Below, in pieces: positions 44,287 to 56,700 of a stretch of 64,000 bases of DNA. A program made the position numbers and the translations under genes. The notes beneath the pieces are model-generated. The model did no database searches and was not told where the DNA came from. It worked only from the letters and a program-made list of their open reading frames with translations. Origin of the DNA: Steinernema hermaphroditum (lineage: Eukaryota > Nematoda > Chromadorea > Rhabditida > Steinernematidae); NCBI GenBank assembly GCA_030435675.1, contig CM059624.1, forward strand, positions 9,386,769 through 9,450,768, in the 5' to 3' direction. Each line of letters starts with the position of its first letter. Within the stretch, counting starts at the first letter, position 1.

Positions 44287-45927
44287 ATGATGTCCACTGA
44301 AGAGGCGTCAACTCCAGTGCCCGCTGAGGGTGTCTCCGAGAAGCAGCCTCTGCCCATCGCGGAGTCCGCCGCCGAGGTGCCTTCCGAGGAGTCGGCCACC
44401 CAGAAAGAAGGTACGTCGTGGCGAGAGGAGCTGTGTAGCGCGCAGTTTTAGCCGAAGCGGCCACCAAGGTGGAGGAGAAGCCGGCCGAGGTGCCGGAGAC
44501 CGAGTCCCACAACCAGAACGGAAACGTGGGCGGTGAGCAGGACGACGAGGCGAAGCTCGAGATCGCCGAGGAGGATGAAGAGGCCGAAAAGCCCAAGGCA
44601 GAGGAGCCGAAGGAGGCTGATGCCGCCCCTCAGGAGGTCGAGGTCTCCAAGAAGGAGGCCGACTCCACAGAGAAGGAGGAGGCCGTGCCCGCGGACGAGC
44701 CGATGGAGGAGGACGAGCCTCTGAAAGAGGAGGAATCTAAACCCGAAGAGTCCAAAGAGGTATGTCAGAGGCAGCCGAACCCGATGTAGAGTGGGGTTTC
44801 AGGCCGAACCCGCATCTGCGGCGCCTGTAGAAGAGGAAGCGAAGGAGGAAAAGAAGGTATGGGGCGAAGGGACAACTCCTCTGTTATTCTGGCGTTCAGG
44901 AAGAGGAGTCCGAAGACGTGGACATGAAGGAGCCTGAGGCGGATAAGGAAGAGGCTGTCGAAGAAGAGGCCGAGAAGGAAGAAGATGAGCAGGAAGCGCC
45001 GAAGGCCGAGGAGAAGTCAGTCGAGGAGGAGCCCGAGAAGAAGGAAGAGGAGCCGAAGGCCGAAGAGGAAGAAGCCGCTGCCGAGCCAACGTCGGCAAAG
45101 CGCGGAAGAGGCCGTGGCCGAGGAAGGATCTCTGCCGTCGCCGCGGAACCCGCTCCTCGCGCCTCCCCACGAGGCAGGAAGGCCGCCGAGGCGCCGAAGG
45201 AAACGCAGAAGGCAGAGGAGAAGCCCGACTTCGACGACGACGAGAAGCCACTGAGCCTTTCGCGCCCGAGGCGCTCGACGACCCGACGCATCGACTACGC
45301 GAACACGGACGCCGCTACGGTGGTGGCAGAGGTCGACGACGAGGAGCTCGGATCCGCGGGACTGGCTCCGGCGAAAAAGCGCGGAACCCGTGGCCGTGGC
45401 CGTGGGGTACGAGGCAGAGGCGCTACAAGAGGTACCGTGGCTCCAGTGCCAGCCTAATAGGCGCTTTTTTTAGGGCGAAAGGCCACTACAGCAAGTGAGG
45501 AATCGGAGGAGAACGAGGACGACGACGATGACGATTACGGATCGTCGAAGAAGCGCCGATCGAGTGTTTCCGGTCGGGGGGCGAAACGGGGCCGAGGCCG
45601 CGGAAGGGGCGCCGCTGCGGGTGGTCGAGGACGGGGCGGAAGGAAGTCGACGCGCTCCAGGGCCGCCGAAGAGTCGCCGGAGGAGGACGAAGGCGATATG
45701 GAGCTGGACGACCACGAGTCGGAGAAGTCGGCCGACGATGAGGTCGCCGGTAAGTGGAGAATCCGATGACAGAGGTTACGGTAGCCGTTGCAGAGTCGAA
45801 GGCGAAGAAGCGCCCCGTGTCGACGCCGGAGGCGAAGCAGCCGCCCCGCAAGCGAGGACGTCCCTCCGCCCCGGAGCCCCCCTCCGAAGCGCCAGAAGCC
45901 GAGACGCCCGCGGCCGCCGCCGAGTAG
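44287..45927 (+). CDS. Acidic nuclear protein with RG repeats and an AT-hook
   Basis: Starts MMSTEEASTPVPAEGVSEKQ. The first roughly 270 residues are dominated by Glu, Lys, Ala and Pro (EEEPEKKEEEPKAEEEEAAA). Basic glycine-arginine blocks follow: KRGRGRGRGR, KKRGTRGRGRGVRGRG, and a further GRGAKRGRGRGRG after an intron. A canonical AT-hook core comes near the end (RKRGRPSAPEPPSE). It stops at TAG 45925-45927. Six or seven exons are phase-consistent. Composition suggests a disordered chromatin-associated or histone-binding factor. There is no globular domain and no named family, and low-complexity sequence makes any homology claim unsafe. A SRPRRSTTRRIDY segment is the most distinctive non-repetitive stretch. 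Confidence 0.75.
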
Positions 45928-46925
45928 AGGACTCCGAGCCGTTGTTAATTGTTGAATCACATTCTCTCGTGTATATCCACACCACAACCTATAGTCCCGC
46001 TCACTCCGTGCCGAGATGCTGCATTTACCACACACATCGCCGGTATGGGTGCGTGCCCCTCTCTAAATTATTCTCTTTCTCGATTGTTCAAAGTTTGATG
46101 CTTATGTTCGTTAATGTTATATACACCACTTGTAAATAACGTGTGCCGGACCCCCGGAGATTGTTTGTCAGCTGAGGCCCCGTAATGAAGCTGCTCCCTC
46201 CTTACCTCCTTCGGATTCGAGCCTGCATTTCCCTAGGATCCGCTCTGTCCTCTGACAGTACCCGACCCACTTGTTCCCAAGTGAATGTGCTTCGTGGAAA
46301 GCCATAAATAATTAACAAATTACTCCCATTCGACCGGAACCGCCGTCCCCTCCGGAGCGCAGTCATGTGCACTCGACCCTCCGACGCTGCTCCTTCCTCG
46401 ACGCCCCGATGACCGTAAGTGCGGCGATCTCCGGAGACTCAATCCGCAAATCTGTCGATAGCGCGCGCGTCGGCGGCCGCAATCTCGCCCGAGGGCCGCC
46501 GGCGACGACGCGGCGTCTCGCCTCCCGTGCTTCCTTATAATCACGCCGCCGCCGTCCGACGACGTGCTCCTCCTAATCCACTCCGTCTTCGGCTTTTTCG
46601 AGGCAATCATGATCCCGATTGGCGAGGTTCGTTTGGATTGGTGCCGGAAACCCGATCCCGCCGACACATTAGCTACCCGCGAAGCGCCCTCCCTCCCTTT
46701 TTTGGCAATGCGGGGCGCACGTCTAATCCGCGGCGGCCAGGCCTGCGCGACGGTTCCCGCGCGCTCGGAGACTGTCGGCCTGCGACCGGCGAGCGCATGG
46801 TGTCATCGAAAACAAACAGCGCCCCTCCTCCTTCCCATCGACCGTATGGAATCCATTAGTTCGGAAGTGCACGAGTGACTCAACCTGAATTTGTTCTCCG
46901 ATAATTCCTTGGCCCGGGCGTCGCC
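45928..46925. other. Intergenic region before the phospholipase D gene
   Basis: 1.0 kb. The first 200 nt are probably 3' UTR of the AT-hook gene. No supportable exon. Confidence 0.5.
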
Positions 46926-48607
46926 ATGCTGCCAAACCCCGAAAAGGTCTATCTGCATAACCAGCAGGGAGCCGTAAGTCGGGTCTCCGGGGAATCCACT
47001 GGTCTTCGGGCTCTTCTGACCGGCTGCTTTAGACCCACGATGGCCGGGCCGACATGACCAACTTCGAGATGGACCTCTTCGACACGCGCATCAACGGCTA
47101 CCAACTGGAGAAGGAGGAGACGGAGGACTGCTGCAAGAACTCCTGCATCCGGCCGGCCTGTCTTCCGATCTGCATCATCGCCCTCTTCCTATTCATGGTC
47201 GTCTTCTTCCCGCTCCTCAACGACGAGGCCATCGGCGGCGACCGCAAATACGAGCGCACGGGCGTCTGCCTCGACTCCTGCGCTCTGCGCGTCGTCGAGT
47301 CCATTCCCACGGGTCTCGTCTTCAACTCGACGCCGACGAACCCCTCCACCTTCGAGGCGTGGAAGGAACTGCTGGACAACGCGAAGAGCAGCATCGACTT
47401 CGCCGTCTTCTACTGGAACCTCCGCGACAAGAACAACTACCCCACGTCCAACAAGGGCCGCACCATCTTCAAAAGCATGACCGAGGCCGGCGAGAGGGGC
47501 GTCAAGGTGGGTCCCGCCGCCGTCTTCTGACATCTCCTCCCCGATTCCAGATCCGCATCGCACAGAACAGCCCCTCCGACCTCTCGACGCAAAGCGACGC
47601 GGCGTTCTTCGAGGCGCTGGGCATCGCCGAGGTGCGCAGCCTCAACTTCACGCAGCTCCTTGGCGGCGGCGTGCTTCACACGAAGTTCTGGATCGTCGAC
47701 GGCGTGCACGTCTACATCGGCTCCGCCAACATGGACTGGAAGTCGATCACCGAGGTCAAAGAGCTCGGCGTCGTCGTCTCCGACTGCGCCTGTCTCGCCT
47801 CCGACCTCTCCAAGGTTTTCCACGCCTACTGGAAGCTCGGCGAGCCGGGAGCCTCGGTGCCCCCCAAGTGGCCGGTTAACATGCGCACGAACTTCAACGA
47901 GCGGAACCCGCTGAACGTGAGCCTCGACGGCGCCGCCTCGCACGTCTACCTCAGCAGCTCGCCGCAGCCGTTCAACCCGAAGGGCCGCGAGAACGACGTC
48001 GACGCCATCGTCGCCTCCATCCAAAAGGCTCAGCGCTTCGTGAAGGTCGCCGTGATGGACTACGTGCCCGCCACCCTCTACATGACCCGCAATCGCTACT
48101 GGCCTGCCCTCGACGACGCCCTGAAGGCGGCCACCTTCCGCGGCGTCCACGTGCGTCTCCTCATCGGCAATTGGACCCACTCGCGGAAGGACGAGTTCGA
48201 GTACCTCCGCTCGCTCCTCTACTTCAACAAGGCCATGGGCCAGCGCCAGGGCCGCATCGAAGTGGTAGGCGCACCCCCCCCCCCCTCTCCACCTCGAGCT
48301 CCTCCGTTTCAGAGACTCTTCACGGTGCCCTCCACCCCCGAACAAGCGAAGATCGACCACGCGCGCGTCAACCACAACAAGTACATGGTCACCGAGAATC
48401 GCGTCTACATAGGTCAGTCTTCCGGTCGTTCGCCCCTATACCGTACACCTAGGCACCTCCAACTGGGCCGGTGACTATTTCATCAACACCGCCGGCGTCG
48501 GGCTCGTCGTCGCCGAGGACCCGGGGGAGAGACGCGTCGTCGACGCCCTCGACGCCGTCTTCGAACGCGACTGGACCTCCTCCTACGCCCGCGATCTCGG
48601 CTTCTGA
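46926..48607 (+). CDS. PLD3/PLD4-type phospholipase D family protein
   Basis: Type II membrane protein of the endolysosomal PLD3/4 branch, whose mammalian members act as 5' exonucleases and lipid enzymes. Start MLPNPEKVYLHNQQGATHDG at 46926 is followed by a cytoplasmic segment. The signal-anchor is ACLPICIIALFLFMVVFFPL. The lumenal domain begins KSSIDFAVFYWNLRD. The first HKD motif is HTKFWIVDGVHVYIGSANMD. The second is HNKYMVTENRVYIGTSNWAG, with Glu replacing Asp as is usual in PLD3. The C-terminus VFERDWTSSYARDLGF ends with TGA 48605-48607. Five introns, one with a run of 12 C (48268-48279). Both catalytic histidines and lysines are intact. Confidence 0.93.
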
Positions 48608-48923
48608 CGCCTCCAATGCCACCACTCCGACGGGTACCCTCATATCAGCGCTCTTTCCCCTGTACATTACCGTATGTGCACATATGACCGATAAATATTT
48701 CTCGTCTGTCGCCCAGTCAGAGGCGCTGACTCACCCGCAGTGCCCTCTTCCGACACTCACTTTTTTACACCTAGGCGCCAAACAACAGCGTCTCTCTCTC
48801 GCACTATCGTGCAGTTCTTCTCGAGACCCTGAGGGCTCAAAAAACTGCACTTCTACACAAAGTGATTTATGGGTTGTTTTTGTCGGACGAAGTATGCACA
48901 AACGCTGTAAACAAACGAGTTCC

Positions 48924-51900
48924 TCACTCCTTTCCGCAGTCGGTGTTAGTCGTGCACCACACCTTCGTGTTCTGAAACGCTCGATTAGAGGGGTTACGGT
49001 ACTCGAAGCTACCCGGCACTCGCAGACGACACAGCGACCGACGCTCCACTGCTCCAGGTGCTCGAACTCCTTGCCGTCGAAGTGGCACTTCTCCTCAGGA
49101 CCCGAGTACCTCCGGAGAGTCCTCCGCTTCCGCTTCTGCGCCTCCGAGAGGCCGCCGTCGACGCGGGCGGCGCACGAGGCGTCACAACAGGACATCCACA
49201 TCTTCAGGTTGACGTCTTCGAGGGCTGCGCACTCCTTGTACTGCTTCGTGTTGTTGCCGACGAACAAGAAGACGTCTTTCTGCAAGGAACAGGCCTGCGC
49301 TACTCGAAGGAATCGATGCCCACCTGGACGCGGTCGATGTCGTCGCCGTTGTTGCATAGGACCTTGCCGAGGCTCGTTTTGCGGATCTGCTGGAGCTGCA
49401 GCTGTGAGAAGACGCCCTCGTTCTCGTACCAGAAACGGTCGCCGTCGCGGAGGCGCCGGAACTGATCGGCTATGATGCAGGAGAAGGTGGGCCCCACCAG
49501 GGCATCGGGCAGCTTCTTCTCCGTGATGCCGCCCACCCAGAGCTCGATGTTCGCCGGATGCCCGTAGAGCTCGCGGAGCTTCTGGCGGACGCCAGCGTCG
49601 GGGATGTCCACGGCCAGCTGCTCCCAGGTCTCGGCGACGGTCAGGTTGCACCACTTACGGTAGGCCATGTAGCCGGGGAGGCCGTGGTCGCGCGCTCTCT
49701 GGATGTTGACCCCAGCGAGGTCGAGGGAGACGTCGACGGCCTTCTTGAAGAGCTTCTCGGTGAGCTCCATGTTGAGGAGCTGGTGGGACTCGGGCTTCTT
49801 GAGGGGCGAGGCGAAGAGACCGCGGAGGAGGGGGTCGACGCCGCCCTCCGAGAGAAGCCGCTCCGGGGCGAAGAAGGCCTCGTGGAGCGGGATGTCGCCC
49901 TGGAGAATCGTCCTAAACTCCTTGTCCATCCTCATCAGTTTCGGGTTGATGAGGGTGTGGCCGAAGCGGAAGGCGGCCGTCGCGAAGGCATTGGAGATGG
50001 TGGCGTCGACCTCGGGGTCGTAGCCCCTGTAGGGACCGACGCGCTGCCGGAAGCCCTCCTCACCGAGCACCTTCGGGAGCCAGTGAGTGTATGTGATGTG
50101 CTGGATCTGAGCGCCAACGATCTTGCGACTCTCCTGGTAAATGCGCTCGCCGTCCCAGTCGGGGTTCATCTCGAGGAGCTTAGTGGCGACCCTGTTGTGC
50201 TCGCGCAGCCAGAGGGTGTGCATCGCGGCGAGACCGAGCTGCTCGTTGGCGCGGAAGTCGCCTGCCAAGAAGCAGCGGATAGGGTTGTCCACGGAGCGGT
50301 TCCGGCGGCAATCCATCGGTGAGTCGCGCTCGAAGGGGAGGTATGGCTTCTGGCTGGCGGAGACGATGTCGAAGCGGAGGAGGCCGTGGTCCCCAAAGAG
50401 GTCCCGCAGATCCAGGGCGTCCACCTCGGTGCTACCGTAGATTCCCGAGGCGTCGAGGTAGCTCGTGATCTGAAGGGACTTCTTATGGGGCGGGACGAGC
50501 ATGTGACACCTACGAGGTTCATCTGCTCGCGGTGGGTGACCTGTTGGAAGATGAGGGAAGTCTCGCCGGAGCCACACACGGCGGCGGAGCGTTCGAACTC
50601 GATACATGGGTACTTGACGCGCTCGGGGCTGAAGAGGAAGATTACGGTAGGGGCGAGGGCCGTGGACTGACTGGCGGAGTCGGGGGTCGTCCGGAGGGAG
50701 GGGGATGTTGAAGCAGGGGTCGAGGTTCTCGCAGGTGCGGTTGCAGATGGCGCCGGTGGAGTAGGTCTGCCGAGCGAGGGCCATCGAGGTGTGGTCGAGG
50801 TCGTGATCTGGAAGGGGGCGCTAGGGCTGCATGGGATGGGGACGCACCGACGAACTGGCCCCACTGCATGAGCATCGAGGAGAAGCGGTGGTGGGGGGTG
50901 ATGTCCTCGGTGCCTATGAGTCGCCGGGATACGGTACGCGGGTTCGGGAGGCGGAAGCCGTTGTAGAGGCGCGTCGGGTCCCAGCCAAGGGGCGTGTTGA
51001 AGCCGTTCTCGTATACGGGCGGCAGGAGCCGGATCAGAGGCATCTGACTCACTCCGCGCATCGGGTGGTCGAAGTTGTTGCACTGCCCGTCGTAGGACCT
51101 ATGAGTACCGTAATACCGGCAGAGGGGACGGGGGCGTACCTGTACTTAGAGTGGAAGCACATGTTGGTGCAGGGGTCCTTGAAGACGCCGGCCTGACAGC
51201 CGGAGAGCTCCATGAGGGTCTGGATGTGGGAGACGGAGAGAACGGACTCGTAGGAGACGTTGGTGGGCAGCTCGTGGGTGGGTAGCCTTAAGCCCTGTTG
51301 GACGTGCTTCTGGATGAGACGGAGACTCTCCTCGTAGACCTCACGGGAGCGCGTTAGGTCGGAGGTGCGCGGGACGGCGAACTTGAAGAGGCGCATGAGG
51401 TCGTGGGGCGAAGTGACCTTCGCCGAGCGGATCTCGGCCTTCGTGTTCTGGATGGCGCGGTCCACGTTCCGCTCCGCCTCATGGACGATCTGCTTGAGGA
51501 GACGGTCGTTAAGCGACTGGTCGATGGCGTTCTGGTTGGCGATCTCCACGGACAGCCGGAACTCGGAGGTCATGGCGCCGACGTCGTTGCCGGCCATGCA
51601 GGAGTAGGCGCCGTGGTCCTGCCGGGTCACGTGCCCGATCGTCAGCTCCGTCTCGTCGTCGGACACCTGAAGGCGAGAGTGTGGGATCTGGAGGCAGGAT
51701 CTACCTGGAAATGGCCCTTGAGGTTGGCGATCTCGACTCCGTTGAAGAACCACGTGATACGCGGCTTCGGGCTTCCGACGGCGCGGCAGCGGAAGGTCAC
51801 CTGAAGGAGCGGCATCTGGGACGGCGCTTGGAAGACTCACGTGGGATCCAGGCTTCGTAGACTGAGAGATTGGGGCGTCGACGATGCGTGGCGAGGAGCT

Positions 51901-53260
51901 GGGGGTCATCCGGAGCTGGAAGCGCGCCTCCTTCCGTCCGAACTGGTTCGAGGCGACACAAGAGTATCTGCAAGAGTGGCGTAGGCTCTTGAGAGGGACC
52001 ACTTACCCTCCTTCGTCATGCTTCAGGAAGGGATAGATGACAAGCTGCGAGTTGTGCTGTGAGTACTCGTGCTTCAGAGACTCCTCGATGGCGCGACCCT
52101 TGAAGAACCACTGGATGAAGGGCCGCGGGTTGCCCACGGCTTCACAGTTCAGTTTGACGGAGGCGCCTTCGCGGAAGGTCCGGTCCCGGGGGGCCAGCGT
52201 GAACTGGGGTTCGCCGCGCTGGGGCAGCGCCCTCCGCACCTTCTTTGCCGCCCTCAAGGGGTACTCGACGGCGCAGCGGAAGTCGTCGACGTCGAACTCC
52301 TCGTCGCGCACCAGAAGGGACCCGTTTCCGAGTAGCTCGATGTCATCTGCGTCTTCTTTCAGGAACGCTCCCCTAAACGTCTCCTCTGAAGCATTTCTGA
52401 GGCGCTTTCCGACTCACTCGAAGATCCAGTGGACATCGTTGTGGAACTCCGTCTTGCAGCTGACGACGTGGCCGTTCGGCGTTTCCACCGCCTCCGCGAT
52501 GAGACACTCGAAGTTCACCTTCTCGAGGGACGCCACCTCGCGGCCTCGAAGGTGCGGTGGGTTCCAGCACAGAGCCTCCGAGGCGTTCGAGGCCTTCGAA
52601 GCGAGTAGAAGATGGAGATGTGTGAGCCTAGAGAGGCTACTGGAAGGGAAGGCGTCTCCGCCACTTACCGACAGTCGCAGTTGAGCTGGTTCTTCTCCAG
52701 GCCGAGCTCCTTCGTCTTCTGGAGAGCGTCGACGGCGGCGGCGTCGATCGTCTGGAGGAGGTTGTGGCGGAGTTCGACCCTCCGGAGGGACCGAAGATAC
52801 CGCAGCGCCCCTTCCGAGATCCTCGAGATTCTGTTGGCGTGGAGGTCGAGCGTGTGGAGGTGGTGGTCGCGCGAGGCGAGCGCCTCCACTTCGGAGACGC
52901 GGTTCCGTCCCAAGTAGAGCCTATTCAGCGCAGGCAACGCATCGAGCAGGTCCTGAACGGATGCGGTCAGAGGCAAAGGGGGCGTCAGCACACCATGTCA
53001 ATCTTGTGGATGCGGTTGTGGGCAGCGATGAGCGTCTCGAGCTTCGGAAGACCACGGAGGCCGCGCGCAGAGAGGTGTCGAATCTGGTTGTCCCTGAGGT
53101 CAAGAGTTACGGTATCCCGGGGGATGCCCTCTGGGACGCGGCTGAGGCCCCGTTTGCGGCAGTCGACCCTCCTCTGTTCGGCGAAGCACTCGCACTGCTG
53201 GGGACAAGTAGTCCCGAAGGCGCCGAAGACGCAGAAGCCGAGGAGGAAGAGGAGGCGCAT
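48924..53260 (-). CDS. PXDN: Peroxidasin (LRR-Ig-peroxidase)
   Basis: Secreted haem peroxidase that forms sulfilimine cross-links in collagen IV of basement membranes. Signal peptide MRLLFLLGFCVFGAFG, then an LRR N-cap (CPQQCECFAEQRRVDC), leucine-rich repeats (LYLGRNRVSEVEAL) and a C-cap. Two immunoglobulin domains are visible (LNCEAVGNPRPFIQWFFKG; FRCRAVGSPKPRITWFFNG). In the peroxidase domain the distal site reads QWGQFV|DHDLDH across a short intron. LAGDFRANEQLGLAAMHTLW, AAFRFGHTLINP with the proximal His, and RARDHGLPGY are all intact. The C-terminus is a partial von Willebrand C motif (CHFDGKEFEHLEQWSVGRCV), then after a last intron CRNTKVWCTTNTDCGKE and TGA 48924. Human peroxidasin has four Ig domains and a complete VWC, so this copy is reduced. 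A tail reading through the last intron is unlikely. Confidence 0.93.
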
Positions 53261-53757
53261 CTCCTGAAAGGGACGAAGTCGAGAAGAGGTCGAAGACGCG
53301 CAGAGGACGAGCGGTGAAGGGACGCCGCCGAAGGGGAGAAGAAGACGAGGCGAGGCTGAACCGGCGAAAGCGAAACCGCAATCACCTCTCAAGCAGGTTT
53401 TCGGCTCCAAAGGACGCGCGGTGGGAAGGTCACGCAGATACGTCGCCGCCGTCCTTAGCCACTTCTTATCAGCGGCGGTCACTCGGAGAGCGCCTCCGAG
53501 GGGCACCGCCGCTTATCTTCGCCTTTTTTGTGGCCCAACGACCCGAGCCTCCCTTCGTCGAGAGGTCAACCGGGGAGACAGAGACACCACCGATCGAAGA
53601 TCACGTCTCGTAGACAGTCTGTGAAATCTAATCGAGACGAGAGTGCACACGCGGAAGAGACTCTCCACACACACTTAACCAACATCGAAAGAACCTGAAA
53701 GCCCTCCTCCAAACAATGTATTTCACCCGTATTACATCTAACAACAGCATAATCACA
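53261..53757. other. Intergenic region peroxidasin - symplekin
   Basis: About 500 nt. It holds the peroxidasin upstream region and the symplekin 3' UTR. No gene seen. Confidence 0.5.
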
Positions 53758-56700
53758 CTACGATCTATTCTCACCGCTTTCGATGCGCTCGGCTTCCGAC
53801 TGGATGCATTCGAGCACTCCATCCTTCACGAGCCTCTTCTGGTTCCTGGAGAGGTTGTGGTAGTAGTCGCGCAGTTCGATGATTAAATTGTTCCGATTCT
53901 CGCATTCCAAGTATTCCGTTAGCTCTTCCGATGTAAATCCTGTTAGCACAGCCTAAATGCGAACATCAGTGGGAACGGCGACAACGAAGGCTTACAGCGC
54001 AAGCAGCGTTGGAAACGGTCCGAGCGAAGCTTACGAAGAAGCTCCAGTCGCATTCGCTCTCCGGGTCATCCCACATCTTCGCGCTGACTATCCTGCTGAC
54101 CACGTTGGCCAAGAAGCCGCGGAGATTGCTCATAGCTGGATTCTCGTAAACGGCCAATATAGTGTCGAAGAGGATCTTCTTGATCGGTTTGTCATCAAGG
54201 AGGGCTTCTATTCCGTTCGCAATTGTTTCCTTCGACATCAGTTTGCTCTGCAGCAGTGTCTTTATGTCTAAATTGGTCATGTACATCGGCATGTAACGGT
54301 CCCCTTACTAGAAGCCAACAATTTTCTCTCTTTGTCGGAAGACGTGGGGAGGCGATGGATAGTCAGAAGCAGTTCTAGGGGTGGTACGGTGAGCTCGTCT
54401 GTGTCTTCTTCTAAAGTATAAATTTGCTGAATGAAGAAATGTGAGAGAACGCTTACTTTTCGCGCTCAGTATTTTGCTGAACACGGCCGGAACAGAACGC
54501 TGAACAGCGGAGGAGAGGACGAACTTCGGGAGCAGATCGAAGAGCTCCTCTTTCGAAAGTCTTGTCAGTACCGGGATCAGCGAACGGACATCGGTCTTCC
54601 GCTTTACGTAGAGGAACATCATCCGCGAAACAATCTCAGGCGTCGGCTGACTCCGTTCCGTCAAGAGGTTCACGATCTTTGCCACCAGCGTTTGCGTTCC
54701 TTCAGGGCAGTGCTCGATCATGTCCAGCAGATCAGGGCTTCCCATTCCAATGCTCTTCGCCGCCGGCTCCACACTCTTTAGAACGACCTGGAAAACAGAG
54801 ATGTAAGTTAATCGTACACCTCGCACGCACCCTCTTAACGTCGTTGTTGGCTTTCGAGTAAACGTCGGCTAAGGTCTTAATCAGCGAGTGCTCCAGGGGC
54901 ATCAAAGCGAAGAAGAGGCACAACGCCGACTTGATGAGTGCTTCACTCCAAGGCTCGCTTCTCTCCTCCGCCTGAAGTTTCTCCACATATTCATCGCCGA
55001 AGTAGTTAGCGACGATCGGAAGCGGCGCGGCCGGCTGCGTGCAAAGCTGCACCATGTCAGAAGCAAAGCGCTGCACGTCCTGCTTTATGTAGGAAATCAT
55101 GTAGAGTTCCTTGGCTGTTTCAATACTCTAAATACAAAAAGAAAAATAGAGAAGGCACACAGCGATAGGTGAACCTGCGAACGAAGTTCTTGATTCTGAC
55201 TGTAACTGAAGTTGAAAAGCAAGCTGAGGAGTTCGTCGCGCTGTCGACTTCTCGTCAGTATTAATTCTCGGAGAGTTGTCATTCCGAATGAGCCGAAAAC
55301 TTCATCGATGCAAGCTATGCGGAGCCACTTCAACATTGCTTCAGTTACGAGAGGCGCTTCCAGGAGAATCTTGTGGAAAAGTCTGAATAGTTGAACTGTA
55401 AATGTGGCGAGAAGAAACAAAAACTGTACAATTCTTTGTGGTGACCACCTTCGTATAGAGCGCTTAGCATTCCGGTGACCACAATATCGTACCGTGTCCT
55501 GCGTTCTTCCTTTGTGAATTCGAAAGGTTCGTGCAGGTCGTGGCGTACGATCGAGTGCCTGAAGTTCCTATGTAAGCAGAGATAGGACTGAAATCAAGTA
55601 CCCTTGATACTGGGCGAACAATTCAGCGATCCACAAGAGCGCGATTTCGGTTCGAGAACGCTGGTCAGCCAAGATAAAGTCGAGTAACGACTTCTCAAAT
55701 TCGGAGATCAATGGAGACGCAAAACGTGTGACGATTCGGACAAGTAGCATCTGGTGCGCAACACCCTCACCTCCCTGAATGGCTCTCCCTGTAACGTTTC
55801 GATGAGTTTCGTCATTCACGTTACTGAACTTACTTTCGTTGGACATAATCCTCTCAAATGCTTGGCTCATGAGCTTCTTGGCTTCTTCGTCAGACATGTC
55901 CTGGACCGAAGTTATCAGATTGAACTGTATTTTGCCCTTTGGCTTCTGGACAGGAACTTGAGGGACGGAAAACTGGACGGGCGGCGGTGGCTTAGCTGAT
56001 GCTTCGGGTTTCGGAGTCATGGCGGCCGCGATATGTTGGGGAGTCGGGGGAATCACAGCTCCATCTGATCGGGCTTGCTGTCGTGCGAAGAACTCCTCCT
56101 TCTGCTCCTTTTTCATCTGTTCTACTCCAGGCCCAACACCCGCGGATGTGAACTGTGTGGCCATTATACGGGCTAGGTGGTGCCTTTGGCCCTAAACGAA
56201 TGGGATAGGTCATGCTGCACATCATCATGCTTTTCGCGTTACCTCAGTTCCTGCGGCCGAAATGGGTGTGTAGCTTGAAGCAAATGCCGGAGGCATTTCA
56301 TCGGGCAATGTTACCTGAAAATATCAGGATCCAATATTTGTCAGTCATGTTGCTTTGCTCAAACTGTTTTTCTCAGGTTCTTGGATCTATGGAATTGGAG
56401 TGTTACTTACCAAACTGATAAGGACTAAATTCGTGACGACTTTTGGTGACAACCTCTCATAGATGAACCGGGCAGTGATATCTATCGCTTTCCCACTGGA
56501 CCCGTCGGAACACACGTTTGATTGGTTCGGCTTCTCATCTGCATATTCGTCATCTTCGACCGGAGGTAGCTTCGGCCTCTTGGATTGCGGCTCTTCGTAC
56601 CCGCTCGACTGAGCAACGTTGTTGCTTGATGAGGGCCGCGTTAAGGCTCTGCGCCCACTTGATCCGTTGGGCAGTGCTCGCGAAATTTCGCCTTGTGACG

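Noticed and set aside
47437..48375. 312-codon minus-strand open frame
   Set aside because: Antisense shadow of the phospholipase D gene, caused by strong third-position GC bias.
48731..48960. Read-through extension of the peroxidasin C-terminus
   Set aside because: A phase-matched last intron leads to a short exon ending CTTNTDCGKE that continues the VWC cysteine pattern, which is more credible than the read-through frame.
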